A stretch of 64,000 bases of DNA from Candidatus Flexicrinis affinis (lineage in GTDB: Bacteria; Chloroflexota; Anaerolineae; Aggregatilineales; Phototrophicaceae): assembly GCA_016716525.1 (NCBI GenBank), contig JADJWE010000001.1, positions 868,001-932,000 on the forward strand, read 5' to 3'. A model generated the notes under the pieces. That model was not told the DNA's origin. It did not search any database and saw nothing but the letters and a program-made list of their open reading frames with translations. Positions 44,356-52,928 of this stretch are shown in pieces (within the stretch, counting starts at the first letter, position 1; each line of letters begins with the position of its first letter). Position numbers and translations under genes: made by a program.

Positions 44356-45379
44356 TGTCAACCCAAGTGGTACGCCCCGCCTCGACCACGACCGTCTCGC
44401 GGAAGCGGATGCGTCCGTTCGTCTCGCTGACGATCACGTCGTAGTCGTCGGCCTCGAGGTCGCCCAACGTGAAATCCTCGCGCCAGGCCGGATCCCGATT
44501 GATGAGCGGATCTGCAGAATATGTGTAGGCATAGCGCGGAATGCCGCCGGTTAACCCAGCACGCCGTACGATTACCGTGAGTTCAGTCGGGATTGTTCCG
44601 TCCGGATTGCGCACGCGCCCGGCGATCATCCCATAGCCGGGATAAGGCAGAATCCACCAGTCCGGATTGCGAGACGATCCGAAGCTGTCCGGGTTGCCCA
44701 CGCGCACCTCGAGGTGCAAGTGCGGGCCGAACGCGACACCGGTACCGCCGACCACGCCGATCTTGTCGCCAGCCGCGACCCGCTCTCCGGTTTCGACGTC
44801 GACGCGCTGCATGTGCCCGTACAGTGTATAAACCGGCAGTCCGTCGAGAGACAAGATGTCGTGCATCAGAATCACGAGATTGCCGTAGTAGTTCGGGATC
44901 GGGCCAAACAGTCGCGTCCGGTCGTCGCCGGCGTAATACACCGTGCCGTCTGCGACCGCCAGAATCGGCGTGCCGCGCGGGTTCTGGATGTCCACGCCAT
45001 GATGGATGGGCAAGCCGCGCAATTCGCCCATGCCGTATGGATATGTGCGGTCGACGTAGTCGACTTGCTCGCGTGTGAACGGCCGCTGAAACGCGAACAT
45101 ATCCACTGGGGCCAGCGTCGGCGTGAGCGACGGAGTCAGCGTATCCGTCGGAACCGGCGTTAGTGATGCCGTCGCGGTCGCGGTTGCCGTGTGGGTCGCC
45201 GTACGTGTTGGTGTCGGGGTATAGGTGAGCGTCGGCGGAACGCTGGTGGTGGGGATCGGTGTCGCGAGCGCGACACCTTGCACGGTAGGGGGGACGGTGA
45301 CACGCACCGCCGTCGCGGCCTGCTCAGGCCGGCACCCGGCCAGAATCAGCACGCAGACGCAGAATATGAGACGACGCAT
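44339..45379 (-). CDS. M23 (LytM-like) metallopeptidase lipoprotein
   Basis: 346 residues from ATG 45379. A lipoprotein signal ends in ILAGC (Cys near residue 16). A Thr/Pro-rich stalk (about 45-90) precedes the peptidase domain. HHGVDI and HLHLEVR (near 128 and 205) carry the zinc ligands HxxxD and HxH, so the enzyme seems active. M23 enzymes cut peptide bonds in peptidoglycan outside the cell. The C-terminal domain (about 235-347) is beta-rich, with VTWVDI-like strands. It follows ftcD by three bases. Confidence 0.9.
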   Translation of the reverse strand: MRRLIFCVCVLILAGCRPEQAATAVRVTVPPTVQGVALATPIPTTSVPPTLTYTPTPTRTATHTATATATASLTPVPTDTLTPSLTPTLAPVDMFAFQRPFTREQVDYVDRTYPYGMGELRGLPIHHGVDIQNPRGTPILAVADGTVYYAGDDRTRLFGPIPNYYGNLVILMHDILSLDGLPVYTLYGHMQRVDVETGERVAAGDKIGVVGGTGVAFGPHLHLEVRVGNPDSFGSSRNPDWWILPYPGYGMIAGRVRNPDGTIPTELTVIVRRAGLTGGIPRYAYTYSADPLINRDPAWREDFTLGDLEADDYDVIVSETNGRIRFRETVVVEAGRTTWVDITLHP

Positions 45380-45382
45380 CAA

Positions 45383-46300
45383 TTACTCGAAGGGAACAGG
45401 ACGATAGTCTCCGGTTGTTCGGCCGATGCGCGCCTCAAGGATGAGATCGGCCGCGGCCGCCGGCAATTGTAAGGCGGACAGGGCCGCATCGACTAGGGCG
45501 CGCAGTGGCGCGAGTCCGATCAACTCCGTGCGTTCAACTCGATGGCCGCGCGCCGCAGCAGCTTGGCGCACGGCGTCCAATGCAGTTAGCATGCCGGTTA
45601 CGCGGAAGTCGATCAGGTTCATCGAGACCTGCGCGGTGCCGTTAACGAGCAGTCCCAGCGCCCGTACGCTTGGCATACCGCCCCCGGACTCGCGAATCTC
45701 ACGCGCGATTTCCTGCGCGACCGACACATCGCCCGTATCCAGATACGCGTTGAAGGCGATCAACGGTCCGCGCGCGCCGACCGCAACGGCGCCCGCCGTT
45801 CCAAGCACGGCTGGACCGTAGTCCGGTGTGCGACTCGGGTCGGAAGCGATCGTCTCGACGAGCGCCTCGTACGGGTCGCGGCGCACCTGCGGCAGTGTGA
45901 CCCGATCGGGCCGGAGCGCTGCCGCGTCGTAGAGAAACACCGGCAGCCCAAGTTCGGCGCCGACGCGTGCACCCAACGTTCGGGCGGCGGTGGCGCACTC
46001 CGCGAGCGAGACGTCACGCAGCGGAATCAGCGGCACGACGTCGGCCGCGCCGATGCGTGGATGCACGCCCGACTGTCGGCGCATATCGATCAGAGCCGCC
46101 GCTTCCTTGACGCCGCGAAATGCCGCCTCGGCAACGGCGTCGAGGCCGCCGACGAGAGTCACTACGGAGCGATTGTGATCGGCGTCGCTGGATACGTCGA
46201 TGATGCTGGCACCGGGGACACGCATGGCGTCGACAATCGCCGAGACAATCTCTTTGCGCCGCCCCTCGCTGAAGTTCGGGACGCATTCGATCATCGGCAT
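45383..46300 (-). CDS. ftcD: Glutamate formiminotransferase
   Basis: Transfers the formimino group from formiminoglutamate to tetrahydrofolate in histidine breakdown. 305 residues if started at ATG 46300, where the family motif IECVPNFSEGR follows at once; ATG 46318 is an alternative overlapping the preceding gene. HNRSVVTLVGG, RRQSGVHPRIGAADVVPLIPL and the C-terminal formiminotransferase half are present, without the cyclodeaminase domain. No hut genes lie nearby. Confidence 0.92.
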   Translation of the reverse strand: MPMIECVPNFSEGRRKEIVSAIVDAMRVPGASIIDVSSDADHNRSVVTLVGGLDAVAEAAFRGVKEAAALIDMRRQSGVHPRIGAADVVPLIPLRDVSLAECATAARTLGARVGAELGLPVFLYDAAALRPDRVTLPQVRRDPYEALVETIASDPSRTPDYGPAVLGTAGAVAVGARGPLIAFNAYLDTGDVSVAQEIAREIRESGGGMPSVRALGLLVNGTAQVSMNLIDFRVTGMLTALDAVRQAAAARGHRVERTELIGLAPLRALVDAALSALQLPAAAADLILEARIGRTTGDYRPVPFE

Positions 46301-46304
46301 TGGG

Positions 46305-48461
46305 CTATCCGGGCTCATCCTCGATCCGGGGCGGCTCGCTTCCGGGCGGCAGGTCATCGAGCCCTCGTTCGGCTAGGCGCCTGATCGTGGCTTCGCCCAG
46401 TTCGCGGTTGTTGAGGCGATCGTACATGCGCGGGTTGGCGGTGCGGTCTACTGCATAGCGCCAGCGGTCGCGCCCGACTTCACGCAAGACCGAACGGCAG
46501 TTGTCGCAGCGCACGACGTGCTTCGTGGTCGGAATGCCCATCGAGCGCTCGCTGCGCGCCTCGATGTGCAGTTTGCCCTCTCCACACACCGGGCACGTGT
46601 CGACAACGAAACCGGCGGCGTAGCGGCCTGCGGCAGCAGCCCCGCGCAAGTAAAGCCACACGTAGCCGACGATCAACAGCAGGCCAAGCCCGGCGAACAC
46701 AAGCTCTGGCCGAATACCGCCGCTGTCGTCACCCGACGGCGACGATTGAGATGGCACGGGAGTCGGACCAACAGGGGGCGGCGTAACGGTGATCACCGCC
46801 GCGATTTCAGTCTGGGCTGGCGTCTCCGATGGCGCTGCTAACGTCACGTCCTCGGTCGCAGTCGCAACGGGAGGCTCAGTTGGCGTCTCAGTCGCCGTGG
46901 CCGGAACGTCTGTTGGCGTGTCTGTCGCTGCCGGAGGTTCCGTCAGCGTCGCCGTAGGCGAAGGCGGGATATCGGTCGGTGTATCGGTTGCCGTGGGCGG
47001 CGCTGGTGAGGGTGTGCTCGACGGGACCGGCGTCTCCGATAGCGCAGGCGTGGCCGCCTCATTTGCCGCAGACGTTTCGGTTTGTCCTACCGAAAGGGCG
47101 CGTTCAGCCGTCTGTGAGACATCCACAGTCGCCGTTGGAAGCGGCGTATCAGTTGCCATTTCCGTTGGCGTTGCCGATGCCTGCTCGGTGGCTGTCTCGG
47201 TTGGGGTATTCGTCGGCTCAGATGTCGGGGTGAATGTGGCTGTTGCGGTTTCGGTGGGCGACTGTGTCGCAGTGGCCGTCGCGGTATCGCTCGGCGATGC
47301 GGTGGCCGTTAGCGATGGAGTTTCTGTAGGCGTGTCGGTTACGGTCGACGTCAGCGTCGACGTGGGCTCGGCCGATGCTGTTTGCAGCAGCGCAGACTGG
47401 AACACGGCAGCCGCGGTGCCCGTCTGATCGGGTGTGGTGGTCGCCGTGTTGGTCACCGTCGGCGTCGCTGAGGGGGTCTCAGTGGGTGTGTCGGTCGCCG
47501 TTGACGTCGCCGTGTCAGTGGCGGATGGCGTAATGGTCGGCGAGTCGGTGGCAGTCGCGGTTGACGTCTCGGTCGCCGTCGCGGACGGAGTGATCGTCGC
47601 CGTTGCGGAAGGCGACTCGGTCGCGGTTGCCGTGTCGGTTGGTGTCGATGTTGGCGTGGCCGTCGCAGTATCCGTCGCTGTCGGTGTGAACGTCTGGGTG
47701 GGCGAGTTGGTCGGTGACGGGGTTGCCGTCGCGGTGTTCGACGCGGTAAACGTCGGCGTCGGAGTCGGAGTATCGGTTGGGGTATGGGTAGACGTCGTCG
47801 TATTCGACGGCGTGAACGTCAGCGTCGGGGTGAGTCGGTTCTCATTCAGGACAGGCAGCGCTTCGAGATCGCTCGTCCAGTACGCAAGATCGGCGCGAAT
47901 CCACGCGAAACCTTCGCTGTCGCGGATCATGACCCACGTGGAGTTCTCGTTGCGACCGACGGGCTCGAGTGGTTCACCCGGATACAACTGGCCCAAGCGC
48001 AAGTAGGTAATGCCCGGACCGGCGCGCAGGTAAGCGCTCACGGCCGATACGCGGACGTAATCGCCTTCCGGCGTGTTGGTCGGGAAGAACAAGGTCGCTG
48101 TGGCCGGCCCCGGTTCGATTGTTGGAGTGACGTTGGGCCCGATCACCGGCAGCTCGTCCACATCGACAGCCCACAGTACGAGATCGCGGCGAATCCACCC
48201 AAAGCCGCGGTTGTACCGCAGCAGCACCCACGTCGCGTCTTCGTTGCGGCTGACGGGAATTAACACGGCGCCGGGCACGACCTGCCCGACGGGGATGTAG
48301 AACTCGCCGGGACCCCCGCGCACGAAAGCGTCCTGCACCAGCAGAATACTCGACTGAGGCAGTGGGGTGATCGGTGGCGGGGTTTGGGCGCTGAGCGGCA
48401 GAAGCATCGCCACGGCGGCGAGCACTACGAGACAGGCCACGAGCAACCAGCGGAGTCTCAC
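46305..48461 (-). CDS. Exported SH3 protein with Thr/Pro stalk, membrane helix and zinc ribbon
   Basis: 718 residues. Signal sequence (1-25); two bacterial SH3 domains (about 38-105 and 130-205) that are clearly duplicated (FVRGGPGEFYIPVGQ versus YLRAGPGITYLRLGQ); a stalk of some 380 residues of Thr, Pro, Ala and Ser (about 215-600); one membrane helix (GLGLLLIVGYVWLYL); and a C-terminal part with CPVCGEG and CDNC, a probable zinc ribbon. SH3 domains would lie outside, perhaps binding peptidoglycan, while the ribbon would face the cytoplasm. The stalk is likely O-glycosylated. No known function for the whole. Confidence 0.8.
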   Translation of the reverse strand: MRLRWLLVACLVVLAAVAMLLPLSAQTPPPITPLPQSSILLVQDAFVRGGPGEFYIPVGQVVPGAVLIPVSRNEDATWVLLRYNRGFGWIRRDLVLWAVDVDELPVIGPNVTPTIEPGPATATLFFPTNTPEGDYVRVSAVSAYLRAGPGITYLRLGQLYPGEPLEPVGRNENSTWVMIRDSEGFAWIRADLAYWTSDLEALPVLNENRLTPTLTFTPSNTTTSTHTPTDTPTPTPTFTASNTATATPSPTNSPTQTFTPTATDTATATPTSTPTDTATATESPSATATITPSATATETSTATATDSPTITPSATDTATSTATDTPTETPSATPTVTNTATTTPDQTGTAAAVFQSALLQTASAEPTSTLTSTVTDTPTETPSLTATASPSDTATATATQSPTETATATFTPTSEPTNTPTETATEQASATPTEMATDTPLPTATVDVSQTAERALSVGQTETSAANEAATPALSETPVPSSTPSPAPPTATDTPTDIPPSPTATLTEPPAATDTPTDVPATATETPTEPPVATATEDVTLAAPSETPAQTEIAAVITVTPPPVGPTPVPSQSSPSGDDSGGIRPELVFAGLGLLLIVGYVWLYLRGAAAAGRYAAGFVVDTCPVCGEGKLHIEARSERSMGIPTTKHVVRCDNCRSVLREVGRDRWRYAVDRTANPRMYDRLNNRELGEATIRRLAERGLDDLPPGSEPPRIEDEPG
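46850..47830 (-). repeat. Low-complexity Thr/Pro/Ala stalk-coding repeat
   Basis: About 980 bases of imperfect six- to twelve-base repeats coding for T-P-T-x and T-A-T-x units in the SH3 protein. The units vary in number and codon, so slippage and recombination are likely. The plus strand reads as a spurious valine-rich frame. Confidence 0.85.
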
Positions 48462-48517
48462 TGAACGTTCCTTAACGACACGCGCGCCAAGATCGTAGCA
48501 CAGCGACCGCCGGCGCG

Positions 48518-49201
48518 CTAACCCTCCATCATATCGCCTTCGATGAGGAACTCGATCGGCGTTGCTGCGTTGACTTCATCAGCGAATAGACGGACTTGCC
48601 ACCGGCCCGGTAGGAATTCGACATCCTGTGGCGTGACGTAGAACCAGATGCAGATTTGTTCCTGATCGCGGGGGGCTGTCCATGCATCGGTAAACACGAG
48701 TTCGTCATCGCGATACCACTGCGTGCGAAATACCGTCCCTGCGCGCAGATTATAGGCAATCCATGTGCCGTACAGGCGTGGCTCACCGGGGCCAAAGCGC
48801 GCCCGCGGTTCAAGCACGCATCCGGTCGCAGAGTCTACGATGGTCGTTGCCCCGGTCGAGACGTACAGGCGCTGCCCGACTTCGATCGGCCCGGTGATCG
48901 CCGACGGGTCGAACGTACTGCCCTCCAATTCCGGCGTCGGGGTCACGATCAGCATGAGCGTGGCGACCAACTGCACATTGATCCCGGCGCCCGCCGCAGA
49001 TTCGGTGGCGAGCGCGGATACGCTCTCGACCATCCCGCTTGCTTCGGCGGTCATCATGTCGCCTAGAGTTGTCAGTTCGGCGGCCGCCGCCACGTTGCGC
49101 GCCGATAGCGTCGCAGCCGTATCTTCGCCGGCAAAGGCAGCACACCCGGCCATCGCCAGCGCGGCGGCAGCCAGCCCAATACGCGTCGTGAGAGTCTTCA
49201 T
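48518..49201 (-). CDS. Hypothetical lipoprotein
   Basis: 227 residues from ATG 49201; the frame upstream of it is non-coding by composition. The lipobox LAMAGC follows a hydrophobic signal, so the mature protein is anchored outside at Cys20. The first 90 residues are Ala-rich helix, then a Pro break (TPTPELEG), then a beta-rich domain (LYGTWIAYNL, WQVRLFADEV) resembling ligand-binding or adhesion folds. Chloroflexota have many such lipoproteins, with no known role. Divergent from the next gene. Confidence 0.7.
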   Translation of the reverse strand: MKTLTTRIGLAAAALAMAGCAAFAGEDTAATLSARNVAAAAELTTLGDMMTAEASGMVESVSALATESAAGAGINVQLVATLMLIVTPTPELEGSTFDPSAITGPIEVGQRLYVSTGATTIVDSATGCVLEPRARFGPGEPRLYGTWIAYNLRAGTVFRTQWYRDDELVFTDAWTAPRDQEQICIWFYVTPQDVEFLPGRWQVRLFADEVNAATPIEFLIEGDMMEG

Positions 49202-49274
49202 CGCACCCGATCGACATTGTCGTGTCGCTGCATTGTAGCCCTTCACTGGATATGCGCCAGACCGGATGACAACC

Positions 49275-49303
49275 TTAACACGCGAGGAAAAGTCCGCTAT
49301 CAT
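49275..49303 (+). promoter_or_regulatory. Promoter of the exported two-repeat protein gene
   Basis: TTAACA (49275-49280), a 17-base spacer and TATCAT (49298-49303); both boxes differ from consensus by one base and the ATG follows 53 bases later. Confidence 0.6.
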
Positions 49304-49356
49304 GGCCCGCGTTTGGATACCGACAGACCTTCCACGCAAAACCGGAGCCACGTTCG

Positions 49357-50514
49357 ATGGATACTCGGCGCAGACAGCGCACTTACGCAATCTTTGCGAT
49401 CGTTATGGCGGGCCTGATGGGGCTGACCGCGATTCTGCCGGCACTTGCCCCGCAGACGGCCCCACAGCAGGTCATTGAGCCGACAGCAACACCTCAGCCG
49501 ACCCTCCCACCGCCACCGGCGGATTTGTCGGCCATTACCTTTGACAACGTGTACCTGCATCCGTCTGCGTTGTTTCTCGTGAACTACCCGGATGGATGGG
49601 AGCCTGCGCGTCCGTCGAACAACGGGACGCAAGTTCAGGTTAACTTCGAGAACAACGAAGCCCTCAGCATCATCGAGACGTACGTCGAATACCCGGCCGA
49701 GCCGCCTGCTAACCTGCAGGACTTGAGCGCGCGCTACGACCAGAACACGCTTCAGCGTGGCTGGAGCCGGTACAACAGTTGGGCGGAGGTCGATCGCACG
49801 CTCGACACTGAGCGGAATGCCGTGGTGATCGACTTCGAACTTACGCTGCGCTCCCAGCCGTATCTCGCCCGCCACGTCGCAAGACTGACCGGCGACGGCC
49901 AGATCTACGTTACGCGCGTGGTCACGCCGAGCAATGCGCGTGCGCTGCTGCTCGATCTGTTGGCCAAGGCCGAGGGCTCGATTGCTCCGGTCGAACTCTA
50001 TGAGGGTACGCCGATCCAGTGGAACGGCTACTACAGTGCAGAAGACAACGTGGTTATCCGGTATCCGAACAACTGGATTCTGCGCGATGGCGGCCCCGGC
50101 GAGCCGGTCACGATCGAAGGTTCGGGACAGGGCGTGCTGCGCATCGAGAGCGTCGCCGGTACGGTGATTGCCGACGAGGATGCCGCCCGCGAATTTGTCG
50201 CGGCGCTGCGCCCAGATGCCGAAATCCGCACGGTTGAGGCCGTCGAGCGTAATGGCGGCAGCGGCTTCGCCGTCTCATACGCGTATCGTACGCTCGAGGG
50301 CGAACCACAGAGCGCCGTCACCGTTCTGCTTAACGACGCCGACGACACGCTGCGCGTCGCTACGGTGCGCGTGCAGAACTTCGACGTCGACCTTCTGACG
50401 ACCGAACCGACCGTCGCTGCGGTGACCGATGCCGCAGAGGTCGCGCGCACGTTCAACCTCTCGACCGGCCTCGGCTTCCCGGCATCAGATGATACGACCG
50501 AGGTCGCCGGGTAA
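49357..50514 (+). CDS. Exported protein with two PsbP/DUF1795-like repeats
   Basis: 385 residues. Signal anchor YAIFAIVMAGLMGLTAI (9-30) then a Pro/Thr linker. Two similar alpha-beta units follow: one from LFLVNYPDGWEPARP (about 75-205), one from VVIRYPNNWILRDG (about 220-370). Each begins with the strand and YPxxW found in PsbP/DUF1795-type domains, here of unknown role outside the cell. A strong terminator lies 30 bases after the stop. Confidence 0.7.
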   Translation: MDTRRRQRTYAIFAIVMAGLMGLTAILPALAPQTAPQQVIEPTATPQPTLPPPPADLSAITFDNVYLHPSALFLVNYPDGWEPARPSNNGTQVQVNFENNEALSIIETYVEYPAEPPANLQDLSARYDQNTLQRGWSRYNSWAEVDRTLDTERNAVVIDFELTLRSQPYLARHVARLTGDGQIYVTRVVTPSNARALLLDLLAKAEGSIAPVELYEGTPIQWNGYYSAEDNVVIRYPNNWILRDGGPGEPVTIEGSGQGVLRIESVAGTVIADEDAAREFVAALRPDAEIRTVEAVERNGGSGFAVSYAYRTLEGEPQSAVTVLLNDADDTLRVATVRVQNFDVDLLTTEPTVAAVTDAAEVARTFNLSTGLGFPASDDTTEVAG

Positions 50515-50544
50515 ACCTGCGCGTCCCGTCAGATAACCCCAATG

Positions 50545-50584
50545 ACAAGGGCAGGCACTGTGAGGTGCCTGCCCTTGTTTGTTG
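50545..50584 (+). terminator. Strong intrinsic terminator
   Basis: A perfect 14-bp stem (50545-50558 with 50565-50578), a six-base TGTGAG loop and the T-rich tail TTGTTG. It closes the preceding gene's transcript and isolates the macrodomain/TIR-DarT pair. Confidence 0.9.
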
Positions 50585-50610
50585 TGTACCGGCGAAACGT
50601 CCTTTAAGAT
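50582..50610 (+). promoter_or_regulatory. Weak candidate promoter of the macrodomain / TIR-DarT pair
   Basis: TTGTGT (50582-50587), a 17-base spacer and TAAGAT (50605-50610), directly after the terminator, 18 bases before the macrodomain ATG. Low consensus match. Confidence 0.4.
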
Positions 50611-50628
50611 ACTCAACAGGGGGTGACG

Positions 50629-51525
50629 ATGCTTATTGACCTGCACGCCGACCTGTTTCTAAGCCCGGCCGATGTCTGGATCATGCCAGTCAGCACGGCA
50701 GGGGCGGCCAGCACTGAGGTGGCCGCTGACTTCAAGCGGTTTTTCCCCTCTGCGCTGGCGCAGTATCGCCTTGCCTGCGAAGTCGGGGACATGAAGCCGG
50801 GATCGCTGCTGTACCTGCGTGGCGATGGCGTCGACATCCTCGCGCTGCCGATCCGGCGGCATTGGCGCTCTGCTGCTGATGCGGACATGCTCGAGGCAGG
50901 ACTTCAGAAGCTGGCCGACCGCTGGCCCGATCTCGCTATTCCGTCACTCGCGTTACCACGTTTCGCCAGCGCAGAACTGAACTGGGACGAGGGTGTGCGC
51001 CCTTTGCTTGACACCTATCTCGACCCGCTGCCCATTCCGGTGTACGTCCATCACAACCATCCGACGGACATGCGGCGCGGAGTCCGCCAGATCGAACAGC
51101 GCGTCACTCATACGCATTTTCGGCCGCCGTTCGAGCAGTTCTGGCGCGACCTCGGCCGCGTGATACGTACCGTATACGGGAAGTTCAGCACCCCAAGCGG
51201 GGAGGCGTTTCGCGCTGCGGTTGAGACTGGCGCACGGGTACGCCGGCTCGTCGTGACGCCGGATCGCGGACCGGCTTATGCGTTCTCGTCCGCCGTGCTG
51301 AGCGACTTTTGGACACAGGCGTTACACGCACGGCTTGTCTTCCCGCATCAATTGACGGGCGGCATGGAGCAGGCAGCATCCTATGTGTTTCCTGTGCTTG
51401 CTCAACTCGGCTACCTATCGACCGTGCGCGGCACGATGAGCGGCCGCGCAGAATCGGATGCGCTGCTCTTCACGCCGCCCGCGCCCAAAGGCACGACAAT
51501 CCTCGCGGTGGAGGTCGCGCCATGA
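50629..51525 (+). CDS. DarG-like macrodomain protein with degenerate glycine loops
   Basis: 298 residues from ATG 50629, with AGGGGGT six bases upstream. Residues 1-140 align by eye with the DarG macrodomain: GDxLxAxADVWIMPVST-like start, DFKRFFPSALAQYRLAC (the KxxFP...Y segment), VGDMKPGSLL, and the family hallmark RRHWR (76-80), then LNWDEGVRPLLD. Yet the two phosphate-binding glycine loops, GxMGKG and GCGNGG in DarG, are replaced by AGAASTEVA and FASAEL. Residues 150-298 form a C-terminal domain of unknown fold. DarG removes ADP-ribose from DNA; here de-ADP-ribosylation is doubtful and binding or sensing more likely. Its stop overlaps the toxin-like partner. Confidence 0.75.
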   Translation: MLIDLHADLFLSPADVWIMPVSTAGAASTEVAADFKRFFPSALAQYRLACEVGDMKPGSLLYLRGDGVDILALPIRRHWRSAADADMLEAGLQKLADRWPDLAIPSLALPRFASAELNWDEGVRPLLDTYLDPLPIPVYVHHNHPTDMRRGVRQIEQRVTHTHFRPPFEQFWRDLGRVIRTVYGKFSTPSGEAFRAAVETGARVRRLVVTPDRGPAYAFSSAVLSDFWTQALHARLVFPHQLTGGMEQAASYVFPVLAQLGYLSTVRGTMSGRAESDALLFTPPAPKGTTILAVEVAP

Positions 51526-52925
51526 TCGAGGCCGGCGCACGCATCTTCATCTCGTACGCCCGTGATGACGCCAAAGCGCTCGCGCTGCGCCTGCGCGACG
51601 ACCTGCGCGCGGCGGGCTTAACGGCCTGGATGGATGTCGCCGATATTCAGGGCGGGGACAACTGGGCGCGCACAATCGAGCGCGTGATCGAGAGCTGCGA
51701 CGTAGGGCTGGCGCTGTGCAGCCACAAGTCGTTTCAGTCGACGTACTGCCGAGCCGAACAGATGCGGCTCCAGCGCAAGGGCAAGCGCATCATTCCGCTG
51801 CTGGTGCAGTTGGACGCGGAGATTCCGCTGCACCTCGAACATCTCAACCGGCTCGACTTTTCGCAGCCTTCTCAATATGCCGAGCGCCTGCGCGACCTCT
51901 TGAGCGACCTCAATGTGGGGCGCGCGTTCGCAGCCTTGGGTGGCGACGACGTGCCAGAGGCCGGGCGCTCTGTATTTCGTCCGTCGCGGCTGCGCCGGCT
52001 TTCTGTTCCAGAAAAACGCGATGCGCCAGCCTTCAGGCGGGCCCTCGCCGATCTGCGGCGCGAGCCATGGCTGGGCGGACGGTCGTGGTGGACGTACTTC
52101 CTGTTTCACTATCTCGACATCGAAGCGGTGGCGAGCGTGCTGAATCAGGGCAAGCTGACAGCGCCACGTGCGCGCGGAACGCGCCGCTCGCAAGACGACA
52201 CGTTGGGCCTGTACTTTCGCCCGCGAACGCCGGATATGTGGTTCCGCGAGGGTGTGCTGCAGGGTACGCCGCACCCTGAGCGCATCGCGGTGCCGGTGTG
52301 CCTGCTGTTCGACCTCGAGTCGACCATTTGCCTACCTGCGGCCCGCTTTACGTCGGGCGACCCACAGGTCGTCAAGCGCTCGTCAGCGACATCCGGTGCG
52401 CTGGCTGAGATGCCGTTCGAACTGATCTATCATGACGAAGCACCGAAACCGGCGGAGAAAGACGAAGTGCTGCGCAGCCGGCGCGCTCAGGTGCTTGTAC
52501 CGTCTCCCTTGACATTGGAATCGCTGCAGCTCATCTGGTGCCGAAGCGACGCCGAGGCGGAAACGCTGAAGAGCCAATTGACAGATACCGCCCGGGATCA
52601 GTGGCGCCAGCACATCGTCGCACGGGCCGACTTTGCGTTGTTCTTTCGCAGAAGCGCCTACGTAGATCGCGTACTGCCCACCGCCGACGGTATGCTCGTC
52701 ACGTTCTGGCCCGGCGAATTGGACGACCCGCATCGCGTCGAGATTCACCTCCAGCGCGCTGGCGGCGACGTGCGTGTGATAGAGCTACCCGCGCACGATT
52801 TGCGCCAGCCTGTGCGTATCGGCGGGCCGCCGGGATGGCTCGAAGACGGGGGCGAAGTTCGCGTAATGCTCGACGGCGCGCTCGGCGCTCGCGTGCGCTT
52901 CGAGCCGTTCAACGGCATCGTGTGA
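51522..52925 (+). CDS. TIR-DarT-like fusion protein
   Basis: 467 residues from ATG 51522. The TIR domain (about 5-135) begins RIFISYARDD, has the WMDVADIQGGDNW BB-loop region, and STYCRAE, where E79 is at the NADase-Glu position. Residues 185-350 resemble DarT (DUF4433), the ssDNA thymidine ADP-ribosyltransferase: FLFHYLDIEAVASVLNQGKL with H196, LGLYFRPRTPDMW with R233/R235, and SRRAQVLVPSPL followed by IWCRSDAEAETL. Where DarT has the catalytic Glu (RQAEFLV) this protein has Q323. A beta-rich tail (350-467) is unassigned. ATGA overlap with the macrodomain gene implies a coupled pair. Two NAD-using modules in one chain; DarT activity is uncertain. Confidence 0.78.
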   Translation: MIEAGARIFISYARDDAKALALRLRDDLRAAGLTAWMDVADIQGGDNWARTIERVIESCDVGLALCSHKSFQSTYCRAEQMRLQRKGKRIIPLLVQLDAEIPLHLEHLNRLDFSQPSQYAERLRDLLSDLNVGRAFAALGGDDVPEAGRSVFRPSRLRRLSVPEKRDAPAFRRALADLRREPWLGGRSWWTYFLFHYLDIEAVASVLNQGKLTAPRARGTRRSQDDTLGLYFRPRTPDMWFREGVLQGTPHPERIAVPVCLLFDLESTICLPAARFTSGDPQVVKRSSATSGALAEMPFELIYHDEAPKPAEKDEVLRSRRAQVLVPSPLTLESLQLIWCRSDAEAETLKSQLTDTARDQWRQHIVARADFALFFRRSAYVDRVLPTADGMLVTFWPGELDDPHRVEIHLQRAGGDVRVIELPAHDLRQPVRIGGPPGWLEDGGEVRVMLDGALGARVRFEPFNGIV

Positions 52926-52928
52926 GGA

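Noticed and set aside
46789..48006. Long valine-rich frames on the plus strand
   Set aside because: They are the reverse complement of the Thr/Pro stalk code; low complexity alone keeps the frame open.
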